The notes under the pieces were generated by a model that saw nothing but the letters and a program-made list of their open reading frames with translations, ran no database searches and was not told the origin of the DNA. Source: Planctomycetota bacterium (GTDB lineage Bacteria > Planctomycetota > Planctomycetia > Pirellulales > PLA5). From it: 39,724 nt of DNA. The stretch covers positions 1 to 39,724 of the forward strand of contig QEVJ01000091.1 of the NCBI GenBank assembly GCA_003576845.1, in the 5' to 3' direction. Positions 18,187 to 27,792 of the stretch are shown here, piece after piece. Position numbers and translations under genes: made by a program. Numbering within the stretch: the stretch's first letter is position 1; every line of letters begins with the position of its first letter.

Positions 18187-18202
18187 CGACACTTCGATCT
18201 CT

Positions 18203-18418
18203 ATGACGGAAAACAAGAAATCGGTCCGGTGGGTGCTTCCCGCGATTTGCTTGGCGCTCGTCCTTTGGGGAATCGTGGTCGCGGTCGGCGCGTATCTCGG
18301 CGGCGTCCGTTTCGGGTACAACCCGGGCCGCGGTCTGATCGTCGCCGGCGCGGTGCTAGCATTCCTGGCGCTGTGGGGCGGATTGCTCTTCGTTCGCGCC
18401 GGGCGGCGCAACCGTTAG
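18203..18418 (+). CDS. Small two-helix membrane protein
   Basis: The product is 71 residues: a basic N-terminus (TENKKSVRW), a first hydrophobic helix (about 10-32), a short glycine-rich turn (GGVRFGYNPGRG), a second helix (about 44-64) and a basic end (RAGRRNR). Under the positive-inside rule both termini should be cytoplasmic. I do not recognise a family. The composition and hydrophobic pattern support a real gene despite the short length, and the preceding palindrome suggests regulation. Function unknown. Confidence 0.6.
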   Translation: MTENKKSVRWVLPAICLALVLWGIVVAVGAYLGGVRFGYNPGRGLIVAGAVLAFLALWGGLLFVRAGRRNR

Positions 18419-18540
18419 CTGACCTTCGCGACAGCGGCAAGCTCGACTCAAGTTCCCCAGCTAACGAGCCGATTTGACGAGCGGCAGACCCCGCGCGCCG
18501 AGTTTAGCTTTCTGCGCGCTTTGGCATGGACGCAGGTCGA

Positions 18541-19422
18541 ATGTCCCAGCTCACGCCCGATATCGCTGCCGACGTCGTCGCCGCCGCCTGCACGAAGGGC
18601 GCGGGGGAAATTGCCGAGGCGCTCTCCCGGGTTCTCGACGCGCCCGCCACGGTCGAAGTTGGGTCTGCGACTACGTTCGCCGAAGGCGATGTGCCGGCCG
18701 ATTGGAACGGCCCCGGGCTGCTTATCGCGATGATCGTCGGCGAGCAATCGGCGGTGGCCATTCTCAGCGAAGGCTCCGGCCTGTTGCCCGAATGGTACAA
18801 GAACCCCGACCCGACGGGCGAAAGCCGGCTGATGACGCTGGCCCAGGAATTCGGGATGTTGCTGCTGCCCGAGGCGCTCATGCCGAGCGACTCAAAGGCC
18901 GGTCGCGTGGCGAACGTCGGGCAGTCGCTTGCCCGCGGCGCCGCGAACTGGCCGCTCGCGCACGTGCCGCTCGCGATCCAAGTGGGCGACAAACAGGGCG
19001 TGCTGTACGTCGCCTGGCCGATTGGCAAGACCACCGAACTGTTCGACGCGCCTGCCGAGGCGCCCGGCAACGGCGCCGCAACAACCGCCGACTCGCCGCC
19101 CCAAGACGAAGCCTCGTACGTCCCCGTGTTCGACGGCGAAGACCGCTTCGGCGCGCTGCCCGCTTACGCCCGCAGCCTGCTCCGCATCGACCTCACCGTC
19201 CGCGTCGCGTTGGCCCACAAGCGCCAGCGCTCCGACGACATTCTCGGGCTCGGTCCGGGCCAGATCATCCAGTTCAACAAGTCGTGCGACGAAATGCTCG
19301 ACCTGATGGTCGGCCACCAGAAAGTCGCCAAAGGCGAAGCCGTCAAAGTCGGCGACAAGTTCGGCCTGCGCATCACGTCGATCGTGTTGCCGGAAGAGCG
19401 ATTTCACAACGTCGGCCCCTAG
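18541..19422 (+). CDS. Orphan FliM/FliN-type (SpoA domain) protein
   Basis: The product is 293 residues from this start (298 from ATG 18526). The last 75 residues are a SpoA domain as in FliN, the flagellar motor C-ring and type III secretion sorting-platform protein: LLRIDLTVRVALAHKRQRSD, then ILGLGPGQIIQFNKSCDE, then AKGEAVKVGDKFGLRITSI. The preceding 210 residues include an alpha/beta region resembling the CheC/FliY- or FliM-middle type (about 15-170, with WNGPGLLIAMIVGEQSAVAI) and an acidic linker. FliY-like proteins have this order. No other flagellar or chemotaxis gene lies within the window. I prefer ATG 18541 because MSQLTPDIAADVV begins the conserved part. It may be the organism's main FliN/FliY, encoded away from the flagellar cluster. 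Confidence 0.8.
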   Translation: MSQLTPDIAADVVAAACTKGAGEIAEALSRVLDAPATVEVGSATTFAEGDVPADWNGPGLLIAMIVGEQSAVAILSEGSGLLPEWYKNPDPTGESRLMTLAQEFGMLLLPEALMPSDSKAGRVANVGQSLARGAANWPLAHVPLAIQVGDKQGVLYVAWPIGKTTELFDAPAEAPGNGAATTADSPPQDEASYVPVFDGEDRFGALPAYARSLLRIDLTVRVALAHKRQRSDDILGLGPGQIIQFNKSCDEMLDLMVGHQKVAKGEAVKVGDKFGLRITSIVLPEERFHNVGP

Positions 19423-19452
19423 CGCGACGTCCGCCATGTGTCACGCCTACGC

Positions 19453-19482
19453 TTGCCGCTGGCATGGGTGTTGCGCTATTCT
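19453..19482 (+). promoter_or_regulatory. Candidate promoter for the FtsX-type permease gene
   Basis: TTGCCG at 19453-19458 and TATTCT at 19477-19482 are 18 bases apart, 80 bp before the permease ATG and just after the FliN-like gene ends. Confidence 0.35.
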
Positions 19483-19561
19483 TAAAGGGTGACCGACGAC
19501 GACCACCGTGCGTGCCGCGCTGGGGTTCGATCGTGGCTCGTGCCAGTCCTCGCGTAGCATC

Positions 19562-20827
19562 ATGGCTCTCAAACTCCTCCTGTCCGAAATCCGCTATCGC
19601 CTGGGCGGTTCGCTCCTTGCCCTGCTCGCGATCGTCGTCGCCGCCGGGTTGTTCGTCGCCGGGCCGACGTTGCTGGCCGGCTATGCCGAGCAAACGCGCG
19701 TTGAGCTCGCCGCGCACGAGAAGGCGACGAAGGCCGAGCTTGCCCGGCTCGACGACGAAACCCGCAAGATCATGCTGCGGCTGAGCTTCAACGTGCGGAT
19801 CGTGCATCGCGACACCGACGTGACGAGTTTGCTCGCCGACTACGCCGCCGTCGAAATGCCCGAAGACTACGTCGAGCGGCTCGCAGGATCGCCGAAGATC
19901 ACGAAGATCGCGCACATCTCGGGCACGCTGCTCCATCCGATCGCGCTCGACAATCGCAAGCGGATGCTGATCGGCTTTTCGCCCGAGGCGGAGCAACCGC
20001 ATGAAGCCGACAAGAAACCGATCGTGTTCGAGATCGACGCCGGTACGGCGATTCTCGGCCACGAAGCTGGCCGCGGCCGCAACGTCGGCGACGAAATCGA
20101 CTTGCTCGGCAAGAAGTTCCGCGTCGCCAAGGTTCTCGATAAGCGCGACACGCACGACGACTTGATGGTCGCCGTCAATCTCAAGGATGCCCAAGCAATC
20201 CTCGGCAAACCGGGCAAGATCAACGCGATTCTCGCCATTAGTTGCCGCTGCACGACCGACGATCGGATCGGTGAGATCGCCGAGCAAGTCGCCGAAGTCC
20301 TGCCCGACGTACACGTCACCGAGTCGGGCACGGCGGCGGGCGTACGTTCGGCGCAGCGTGCCGTCGTGAAGAAAACGCGCGATCAAGAAACGGCTCGCCT
20401 CGCCGCCGCCCGCGAACAGGGCGAACGATCGCTCGCCAAGCTCGTTGGCACAGTGACGCCGCTCGTCGTGCTCGTGACCGCCATTTGGATCGGCGTGCTC
20501 GCCTGGACGAACGTCGCCGCCCGGCGCGTCGAAATCGGCTTGCTGCGGGCGCTCGGCAAGGGATCGGCCTGGATCGCCGGTTTGTTTCTGGGCAAGGCGG
20601 TGTTGCTGGGCATTCTCGGCGGGGCAATCGGAGCGACGATCGGACTCTGGGGCGCGGAAGCGTGGGCGGCGACCAACTACGGCGTTGCCGGCGATACGGT
20701 CGAAACACCGGCAACGGTCCTTGTCGCAGCCGTGGCGGGAGCGCCGCTCGTCGCTGCCCTCGCGACGTATTTGCCGACGCTCGCGGCGGTCATGCAAGAC
20801 CCGGCCGTCGTGCTGCGCGAGGAATAG
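19562..20827 (+). CDS. FtsX/MacB-type ABC transporter permease
   Basis: The product is 421 residues with the four-helix layout of type VII ABC permeases. Helix 1 is at about 12-35 (LALLAIVVAAGLFVAGPTLL). A large periplasmic domain follows (about 40-295), partly coiled-coil at its end (RDQETARLAAAREQGERS). Three C-terminal helices include the coupling segment RRVEIGLLRALGKG and the terminal MQDPAVVLRE (the family DPxxxLR signature). Such permeases drive lipoprotein release, efflux or signalling with an ATPase of the LolD/MacB class, but no ATPase gene is adjacent. It must pair with a subunit encoded elsewhere, or act without one. ATG 19562 is chosen as the first start before helix 1. Confidence 0.85.
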   Translation: MALKLLLSEIRYRLGGSLLALLAIVVAAGLFVAGPTLLAGYAEQTRVELAAHEKATKAELARLDDETRKIMLRLSFNVRIVHRDTDVTSLLADYAAVEMPEDYVERLAGSPKITKIAHISGTLLHPIALDNRKRMLIGFSPEAEQPHEADKKPIVFEIDAGTAILGHEAGRGRNVGDEIDLLGKKFRVAKVLDKRDTHDDLMVAVNLKDAQAILGKPGKINAILAISCRCTTDDRIGEIAEQVAEVLPDVHVTESGTAAGVRSAQRAVVKKTRDQETARLAAAREQGERSLAKLVGTVTPLVVLVTAIWIGVLAWTNVAARRVEIGLLRALGKGSAWIAGLFLGKAVLLGILGGAIGATIGLWGAEAWAATNYGVAGDTVETPATVLVAAVAGAPLVAALATYLPTLAAVMQDPAVVLREE

Positions 20828-20885
20828 ACGGACCGTCGCCGGATTCGCGGGTTCACTCGACGTGTGTCGGACGAGACGAACGTGC

Positions 20886-20891
20886 TAGAAT
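20886..20891 (+). promoter_or_regulatory. Candidate -10 element for the TPR gene
   Basis: TAGAAT lies 74 bp upstream of the TPR start in the gap after the permease gene. The -35 region is poor (TGTGTC 17 bases upstream). Confidence 0.25.
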
Positions 20892-20964
20892 TGCCGGTGG
20901 GAACGCCGTTGGGGTCGGTCTCCCGACCGAGCCACGTTCGGGCGTATTGCGGCCGGAGCGACGA

Positions 20965-22872
20965 ATGATGTCCACGAGTCACGATCTCAAGCCGTTGCTT
21001 GCCGCGTGCACGGCGTTCATGCTTGCAACGGTTGCGGGCACGACCGCGCTGGCCCAAACGCCCGCGACGCCCGAAGCCTCGCCTTTTCAGGTCAAGCCTG
21101 CCGAGGAAGCAACCGCCGACATCGCCCGCCTGATTCGCGAACTAGGCGACGCCGACTACGACACGCGCGACGAAGCCCAACGCCAGCTCGCCAGGCTCGG
21201 ACCGCTCGCGTTCGACGCGCTCGCCGAGGCGGAGGCCATCGCCGACGCCGAAGTCTCGCGGCGGGCAACCTACCTGCTCCGCTCGATTCGCATCCCGTGG
21301 ATTCGCGACGACGATCCGGCCGATGTCCGAGCAGCACTGCGAAACTACGACGCCCTCGACGCGGCCAAGCGGCTCCAGCGGATCAACGAGTTCGCGTTCA
21401 TGCCGTCCGACGTGGGCACTGGCCCGTTGTGTCGCATCGTCCGCTACGAGAACCGGGCCGTGCTTGCCAAGGCCGCCGCGCTGTTGATCATCGACCGGCC
21501 GCCGCCCGAGGGCGAAACGCTCGCCCGGCAACGGACCACGATTCGCCAGACGCTGGGCACGTCCAAGCGAACGGCCGCCCGTTGGCTTCTGGCTTACCAA
21601 CAGTTCTTCGACGAGCCGGACAAAGCGCTTGCCGCGTGGGACGCGCTGCTTGCGGAGGAGACCGCGGCATTGGCCGCGAAATCGCGCGACGCGAACGCCG
21701 GCCAGGTGTTTCGACTGCGCAAGCGGCAGTACGCGATGCTCGTCGCCGCCGGACGCAAGGACGACGCCCAGGCCGCGATCGCTCAAATGGTGCTGCTCCA
21801 GAGAGCCGAAACGCAACCGCTCGTCGAGTTCATCGCCTGGCTCACTAAGGAATCGGCCTGGGACGCCATCGACGATCTGGCCAAGCGACATGCCGCACTA
21901 TTCGATCGCGACGCGGCGCTCATGTACGCCCTGGCGAGCGCCCAACTCACGGCCGGCAAGCAAGACGAGGCCGAGAAAACGGCCGAACGCGCGTTGGCGA
22001 TCTCGCCCGACGATCCCGAAGAGCACAACCTCGTTGCCAACCGCTTGGAAGAAATGGGTATGTTCCGCTGGGCGGAGCGCGAGTTCCGCTATGCGATGGA
22101 GCATAGCCCGCCCGCTTCGCTCCTGGCGATTAGCTCCGGCCTGGAATTGGCCGCGATGCTGCAAGATCAGGAGCGCTATCTCGACGCGGCCAAGGCACGG
22201 GAAACGGTCGTCAAGACGATCGACGCCAACGCCGGTTTGCGCGAACAGTTGGAACTGGCCGAGGGCAGCTACTTCACGCCCAAACGGATCCGCGCCGGCA
22301 TGGAGTATTGCTACGCGATGCACTCTGCCCAACAAGGCGACCGGGCCAAGCAGATCGAACACCTCGACAAGGCGGCCGGACTCGATCCGCTCGATGCCGA
22401 CGTGCTGATCGCGCTGTTTCGGCTTCCCGAGCAGGACGAATCGCGGCGGACGAAGACGCGGCGGCTCATCGAAAACGCTACGCGAGCGTTCGAACTGGCG
22501 ATCGCGGAGCGCGAAGCCGAGCCGGCCGATCCCGACAGCGAGCGCCGATTGGCAATCAAGTACAACGAGTACGCCTGGCTCGTGTCGAACACGTTCGGCG
22601 ACTTCGACCTGGCCCTCAAATACTCGATCAAGTCGAACGATGTCTTCGACAACAACGAAGGCGGGCTGCTCGATACGCTAGGCCGCTGCTATTACGCCAA
22701 GGGAGACCTCGACAACGCGATTCGCATCCAGGCCCGGGCGAATCAGCTCGAACCTCACGGCGGCGCGATCGCCCGCCAGTTGAAGTTCTTCCGCGAAGAA
22801 GCGGCCAAACGCGACGCGGCCCGCGCTGGAGGCCCATCGGCCCGCGTGCCGCGGGCGAGCGAGCCGGATTAG
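20965..22872 (+). CDS. Secreted or periplasmic TPR-repeat protein
   Basis: The product is 635 residues. A signal peptide (AACTAFMLATVAGTTALAQT) is followed by a HEAT-like segment, DADYDTRDEAQRQLARLGPL, seen in many planctomycete proteins. A helical core contains TPR units: ALMYALASAQLTAGKQDEAE with KTAERALAISPDDPEEH (about 325-365), RWAEREFRYAMEHSP, IEHLDKAAGLDPLDADVL, and DTLGRCYYAKGDLDNAIRIQ with ARANQLEPHG near the C-terminus. It is a protein-interaction scaffold rather than an enzyme; partners are unknown. Two adjacent ATGs (20965, 20968) follow CGGAG at a good distance. Confidence 0.82.
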   Translation: MMSTSHDLKPLLAACTAFMLATVAGTTALAQTPATPEASPFQVKPAEEATADIARLIRELGDADYDTRDEAQRQLARLGPLAFDALAEAEAIADAEVSRRATYLLRSIRIPWIRDDDPADVRAALRNYDALDAAKRLQRINEFAFMPSDVGTGPLCRIVRYENRAVLAKAAALLIIDRPPPEGETLARQRTTIRQTLGTSKRTAARWLLAYQQFFDEPDKALAAWDALLAEETAALAAKSRDANAGQVFRLRKRQYAMLVAAGRKDDAQAAIAQMVLLQRAETQPLVEFIAWLTKESAWDAIDDLAKRHAALFDRDAALMYALASAQLTAGKQDEAEKTAERALAISPDDPEEHNLVANRLEEMGMFRWAEREFRYAMEHSPPASLLAISSGLELAAMLQDQERYLDAAKARETVVKTIDANAGLREQLELAEGSYFTPKRIRAGMEYCYAMHSAQQGDRAKQIEHLDKAAGLDPLDADVLIALFRLPEQDESRRTKTRRLIENATRAFELAIAEREAEPADPDSERRLAIKYNEYAWLVSNTFGDFDLALKYSIKSNDVFDNNEGGLLDTLGRCYYAKGDLDNAIRIQARANQLEPHGGAIARQLKFFREEAAKRDAARAGGPSARVPRASEPD

Positions 22873-22927
22873 AATAGGCTCACAATCTGCGCCGGGGCGT
22901 TGGCCGAAATTGTGGCCATCCCGCGAA

Positions 22928-23015
22928 GGCGATGAACCGCAAAGACGCCAAGACGCAATGATTCCGTCTCAGAACGTCGATGGCGAATACCTTTGCGTCT
23001 TTGCGGTTCATCGCC
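22928..23015. repeat. 88-bp palindrome of the AACCGCAAAGACGC family
   Basis: The left arm GGCGATGAACCGCAAAGACG continues CCAAGACGCAA (22928-22958). The right arm CTTTGCGTCTTTGCGGTTCA continues TCGCC (22991-23015). The arms match over about 25 bases around a 32-base centre. It lies in the gap between the TPR gene and the sugar-isomerase gene. A solo arm occurs at 10198-10229. Confidence 0.85.
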
Positions 23016-23061
23016 CTGATTCAGATCTCAATTGCACGTTAACTATTCGCGGGGATTCTCC

Positions 23062-24120
23062 ATGGCATCAAATCAAGATCGTGCGAACTCCGCCAGCGGC
23101 TCGCCCTTGGGCCGCCGCGAGTTGTTGGCCTACACGGCGACGCTGGGAACGACATTCCTGGCGACGCAGGGGCTTGCCCGGATGCCTGCGGCGACACCGG
23201 CCGCGGCATCCGCGGAAGGACCGGCCCCCAAGCACTACGACATGAAAAAGTCGATCAACCTCTGGGCGTTTCCCTATCCACAGGCGTGGCCGCTCAAGAA
23301 GTGTTTTGAGATCGCCAAGGACGCGGGCTTTGACGGCGTCGAGGTGAACTTTGCTCTCGACGGCGACATTTCGCCCGAAGCGAGCGCCGACGACCTCAAA
23401 CGAATCGGCGATCTGGCCCGCGAGATCGGCATCGAGATCAGCGGCGTCTGCTCGTTTCTGTTCTGGCCGTTCGCCCTCACGTCGAACGACGCCGGGCGAC
23501 GGAAGCGCGGGCTAGAGCTTGCCGCCACGATGATCGCCGCCGCCAAGGCATTGGGGACGGGAAACCTGCTCGTCGTGCCGGGGGCGGTTTACATTCCATG
23601 GGCCAAGCAGGGTCCGCCCTGGCCGCCGGCGATCGAACCGGTCGCGAACGACGTGTGTCATGCCCGCGCGACGGAAGCGGTGCGTTCGCTTATTCCCGCC
23701 GCGGAGAAGGCCGGCGTCTATCTAAACATGGAAAACATTTTCGCCAACGGCTTCTTGTTCAGCCCGGAAGAGATGAACCGCTTCGTCGATCAGTTCGACA
23801 ACCCGTTCGTGAAGATTCACTTCGACACGGGCAACATCATGGAATATCAGTTCCCGGAGCACTGGATTCCACTCTTGGGCAAGCGGATCAAGAACATCCA
23901 CCTCAAAGAGTTCGACAAAGCCAATGCCTTCAACATCGACGCCTTTCGCACGCTGCTCGACGGGACGACGAACTGGCCGGCCGTGCTCGAAGCGCTCGAC
24001 GAGATCGAGTATCGCGGCTTCCTCACGTTCGAATACTTCCATCCGTTCCGGCATTACCCCGAGGCGCTCATCTACCAAACGTCGGACTCGCTCGACCGAA
24101 TGCTCGGGCGCGAGGCGTGA
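23062..24120 (+). CDS. Exported TIM-barrel sugar phosphate isomerase/epimerase family protein
   Basis: The product is 352 residues. A twin-arginine-like signal GRRELLAYTATLGTTFLATQ precedes a xylose-isomerase-like TIM barrel (AP endonuclease 2 family). Strand 1 is SINLWAFPYP and strand 2 is AGFDGVEVNFALDGD. Metal and catalytic positions appear in YLNMENIFANGF, the FDTGNIMEY aspartate, NIHLKEFD and the final GFLTFEYFHP glutamate. This resembles hydroxypyruvate isomerase or tagatose/psicose epimerase relatives, used in planctomycetes for degrading unusual sugars; the exact substrate cannot be read. The ATG at 23062 gives a complete signal; an upstream TTG is unlikely. It stands alone after the 88-bp palindrome. 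Confidence 0.85.
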   Translation: MASNQDRANSASGSPLGRRELLAYTATLGTTFLATQGLARMPAATPAAASAEGPAPKHYDMKKSINLWAFPYPQAWPLKKCFEIAKDAGFDGVEVNFALDGDISPEASADDLKRIGDLAREIGIEISGVCSFLFWPFALTSNDAGRRKRGLELAATMIAAAKALGTGNLLVVPGAVYIPWAKQGPPWPPAIEPVANDVCHARATEAVRSLIPAAEKAGVYLNMENIFANGFLFSPEEMNRFVDQFDNPFVKIHFDTGNIMEYQFPEHWIPLLGKRIKNIHLKEFDKANAFNIDAFRTLLDGTTNWPAVLEALDEIEYRGFLTFEYFHPFRHYPEALIYQTSDSLDRMLGREA

Positions 24121-24434
24121 TCGCGTCGGCGCGAGGCGTCAAAGCTCGCCCAACCGTTGCGGTTGCTCGGCGAAGTTGATGCCTGGCCGTAAATGGCGCG
24201 GCGAATTGCTTGGCTCGCTTGCGTAACGTGTGACGCCCCGCCATCGGCCGGCATCGAACCGCAAGACCGATGCCGCGCCGCCATCGCCGAGGTGGTTGCA
24301 AATCGGCCCGATCGGCGTATGCTCAATCGTCGCTTCGGTCGCTCGCGCCCAGTTCCTCTGAGGGGACTGGCCTAAATCCGCGCCGCGCCGGAATGCCCGC
24401 TTCCAGCCGGAACAATCCAGGGTTTGTCCGACGA
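24121..24434. other. Intergenic gap before the split membrane protein
   Basis: This 314-bp gap has no supportable gene. It holds the promoter candidate at 24296-24323 and an imperfect hairpin CCAGTTCCTC / GAGGGGACTGG around 24349-24370 without a T-run. Confidence 0.4.
24296..24323 (+). promoter_or_regulatory. Candidate promoter for the membrane protein gene
   Basis: TTGCAA at 24296-24301 and TATGCT at 24318-24323 have a 16-base spacer, 111 bp before ATG 24435. Confidence 0.35.
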
Positions 24435-25313
24435 ATGCCCGAACTCCTGCTCGAATACCACCCGATCAACCCGGCGACGTGGGCCTACGTTTCGTCGCTG
24501 TTGATGATCGGCTTGTTCTTCAAGTTCAGCCGGTTGTGGAGCCTGCGGAATCTCGACCTGTTGCTGTTGATTTCGTTCGCGCCCGGCTTGCTGATGTCGC
24601 AATACGTCAGCGGCGAGAACGACCTGCCGACGATCGACGACCTGTACATTCAGCACGCCGGCTTCGTGTGGTTGTTCGTGTCCGGCGGGTTGCTGCTCGT
24701 GAGGATGCTTTGGGACCCGACGATGGTCCGCCGCCCGCTCTTGGAGCCGAATCTGACCGTCGGCGGAATGACGTTTCTCGGCGTGTCGCTGTTCGTGTTC
24801 CTGATGGCGAATGTGCTCACCAGCAAGCACGACCCAGTCGCCATCGCCGCCGCGCGGGGCGCGGAACAGTTCTTCCACGAACCGGGCGACGAAGACGTCG
24901 CGCCCACCGAAGCTCAGCGCGAAGACCGGCTCGCACGATACGGCCCGGGCTATCCGATCCTGTTTCAATTGCAGCGGATTCCCGCCCAGACGATCGCCGG
25001 AATGATGCGCTCCGGCGGCGGTGAAACTGACGAGGAACAGGCCCAAGCCCGCAGCTTCGTCGATCAAACTACCGTTCGCCTGACGGCCATCTTTTCGCAC
25101 CTCGCGATCGTCGTCGGCATCGTCCTCATCGGGCACCGGCATTTCGACAACTACCGCACGGGCATCGCCGCGGCCACGCTCTACTTGATGCTGCCCTATA
25201 CGGCGCGGATGACGGGCTTCGTCGACCACGCCTTGCCGGCCGCGCTGCTCACGTGGGCCCTCGTCGCCTACCGTCGGCCCCTTGTCGCCGGCACGCACGT
25301 GGGCGCGGCTTGA
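24435..25313 (+). CDS. Polytopic membrane protein, N-terminal portion of a likely split gene
   Basis: The product is 292 residues with about seven hydrophobic helices: TWAYVSSLLMIGLFFKFSRL, LDLLLLISFAPGLL, FVWLFVSGGLLLVRML, MTFLGVSLFVFLMANVL, then after an acidic loop LTAIFSHLAIVVGIVLIG, TGIAAATLYLMLPYTA and HALPAALLTWALVAYRR. The loop-plus-helix layout recalls polyprenol-sugar-dependent glycosyltransferase-like membrane proteins, but I cannot assign a family. It stops abruptly after RRPLVAG...GAA, and the next frame resumes immediately with more membrane helices. I read the two open frames as halves of one ancestral protein broken by a frameshift or small deletion. ATG 24435 begins the family-like sequence. 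Confidence 0.7.
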   Translation: MPELLLEYHPINPATWAYVSSLLMIGLFFKFSRLWSLRNLDLLLLISFAPGLLMSQYVSGENDLPTIDDLYIQHAGFVWLFVSGGLLLVRMLWDPTMVRRPLLEPNLTVGGMTFLGVSLFVFLMANVLTSKHDPVAIAAARGAEQFFHEPGDEDVAPTEAQREDRLARYGPGYPILFQLQRIPAQTIAGMMRSGGGETDEEQAQARSFVDQTTVRLTAIFSHLAIVVGIVLIGHRHFDNYRTGIAAATLYLMLPYTARMTGFVDHALPAALLTWALVAYRRPLVAGTHVGAA

Positions 25314-25762
25314 TTCGCTTCCTCTCGGGCGTAGTTATCGCGATCGCCGTGCTGATCGTCGCGCTCGCGTTGGAATGGAACGGTTGGGACGAATTCTCTC
25401 TCAAGCTCCAATGGATGTTCGGCTGGCGCTTGCCGTGGGAAGCGTTGACGGAAGGCTTCTGGTCGCCGCGGTTCACGACGCCCGAATATCGCATTCCAGT
25501 GCTGGCCGCGTTCATCGCGATGTGCGGCGGCTTCGCCCTTTGGCCCGCTCAAAAGAACTTGGGCACGCTGCTTTGTTGCTCGGCGGCGGTGATGCTCGGC
25601 TCGCAGTTCTGGCACGCCCACGGCGGCGGACTCTACATGGCCTGGTACTTGCCGATCGCGCTGTTGACGATCTTCCGGCCCAATCTCGAAGACCGCATCG
25701 CCCTGGCGGTGTTGCCTGCCGGCTGGACGCCCAAACGCAACTCCGCGGCAAAGGCGGCGTGA
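25310..25762 (+). pseudogene. C-terminal portion of the split membrane protein
   Basis: This frame overlaps the stop of the preceding gene by four bases (TTGA) and encodes about 150 residues. A helix RFLSGVVIAIAVLIVALALE comes first, then a polar loop (LKLQWMFGWRLPWEALTEGF), helices VLAAFIAMCGGFALW and GTLLCCSAAVMLGSQFWHA, then GGLYMAWYLPIALLTIF and a basic end. It has no ATG and no ribosome binding site at the junction; the TTG at 25310 would be the only nearby start. It is either translationally coupled to the upstream gene or, more likely, its detached 3' end. A sequencing error is also possible. Confidence 0.6.
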
Positions 25763-25770
25763 GTATTTAG

Positions 25771-25790
25771 CCCCGGCGAATACACCGGGG
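25771..25790. terminator. Hairpin between convergent genes
   Basis: CCCCGGCGAATACACCGGGG forms a perfect 6-bp GC stem with an 8-base loop. It lies between the end of the split membrane protein and the end of the HD gene. There is no T-run on either side, so termination is inferred from stem strength and position. It may also be a short repeat element. Confidence 0.5.
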
Positions 25791-25806
25791 TCAATGCGCC
25801 CTCAAA

Positions 25807-27144
<1,338 letters not shown>

Positions 27145-27206
27145 GGGCGTGGGAGTTTACGAATCCTCGCCGGGCGGAAAACGCAAAACCTGAACCGCAA
27201 GCATCC

Positions 27207-27761
27207 CTAAGCCTCGTTCGCCAGAATCATCCCGAGATAACTCCGCCGTTCGATGTCCTCAAGCCCGAGATGCGCCGCCAGCGACAATACGAGTTGCTGC
27301 GCCGCGGCGGTCTCGGCATCGTCGACGCACAGTTCGATTTCGCAAAACTCGCCGAGTCGATCGACCGTGTCGAGCGCCACATTGACCGTCCGGCCCTGCC
27401 ACGCTAGCGAACCTTCCTCGCGCCGCTTGCGAACGGTCTCCACGGCTCGAAATCCGAGCAGCGTGAGCAACTCGGCGAACTGCTCGGCCGCCGCCGCGCT
27501 GCTAGCGAGCGGAAGTTCCACCTCGCGCCGTGTCTTAACCGCATGTTGCTGCTTCGGACCTTTGTACGTAATGAAATTCTCGGCGCCGACCGAGCGAATC
27601 CGCAGCGCCTCGTCCGTCGCGGCGAAATCCCGCGCGGGATGGCCAAAGTAGGTGTCGGCCTGCGAAACGGGCGGCGAAAACCGAGCTCCCGCCGCCACGA
27701 GCTTCTCGCGCAGCGCCGTTCGATCCGCAACGCGAAATTTCTGTTCGATCTCGAGCGTCAC
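27207..27761 (-). CDS. CYTH-domain protein (class IV adenylate cyclase / triphosphatase family)
   Basis: The product is 184 residues with the CYTH triphosphate tunnel signature. The N-terminal EIEQK at residues 4-8 is the diagnostic ExExK motif. LRIRSVG, FITYKGPK, VKTRREVELPL and the later VALDTVDRLGEFCEIEL strand supply the basic and acidic residues that line the tunnel. Members are class IV adenylate cyclases (CyaB), thiamine-triphosphatases or inorganic triphosphatases; sequence alone does not choose. The start is GTG at 27761, supported by GGAAGG five bases upstream. It is followed by the HD phosphohydrolase gene on the same strand. Confidence 0.86.
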   Translation of the reverse strand: MTLEIEQKFRVADRTALREKLVAAGARFSPPVSQADTYFGHPARDFAATDEALRIRSVGAENFITYKGPKQQHAVKTRREVELPLASSAAAAEQFAELLTLLGFRAVETVRKRREEGSLAWQGRTVNVALDTVDRLGEFCEIELCVDDAETAAAQQLVLSLAAHLGLEDIERRSYLGMILANEA

Positions 27762-27792
27762 GAGTGCCTTCCACTACGTAGCGAACACACAA

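Larger units (their letters stand above)
17691..18202. other. 512-bp divergent intergenic region rich in repeats
   Basis: No gene is supported here. The region holds a 10-base direct repeat AGTGGGCAGT at 17828-17837 and 17842-17851. It also holds the long 'ATCGCGAAATC' palindrome annotated separately and a perfect 14-base palindrome just before the next gene. Confidence 0.6.
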
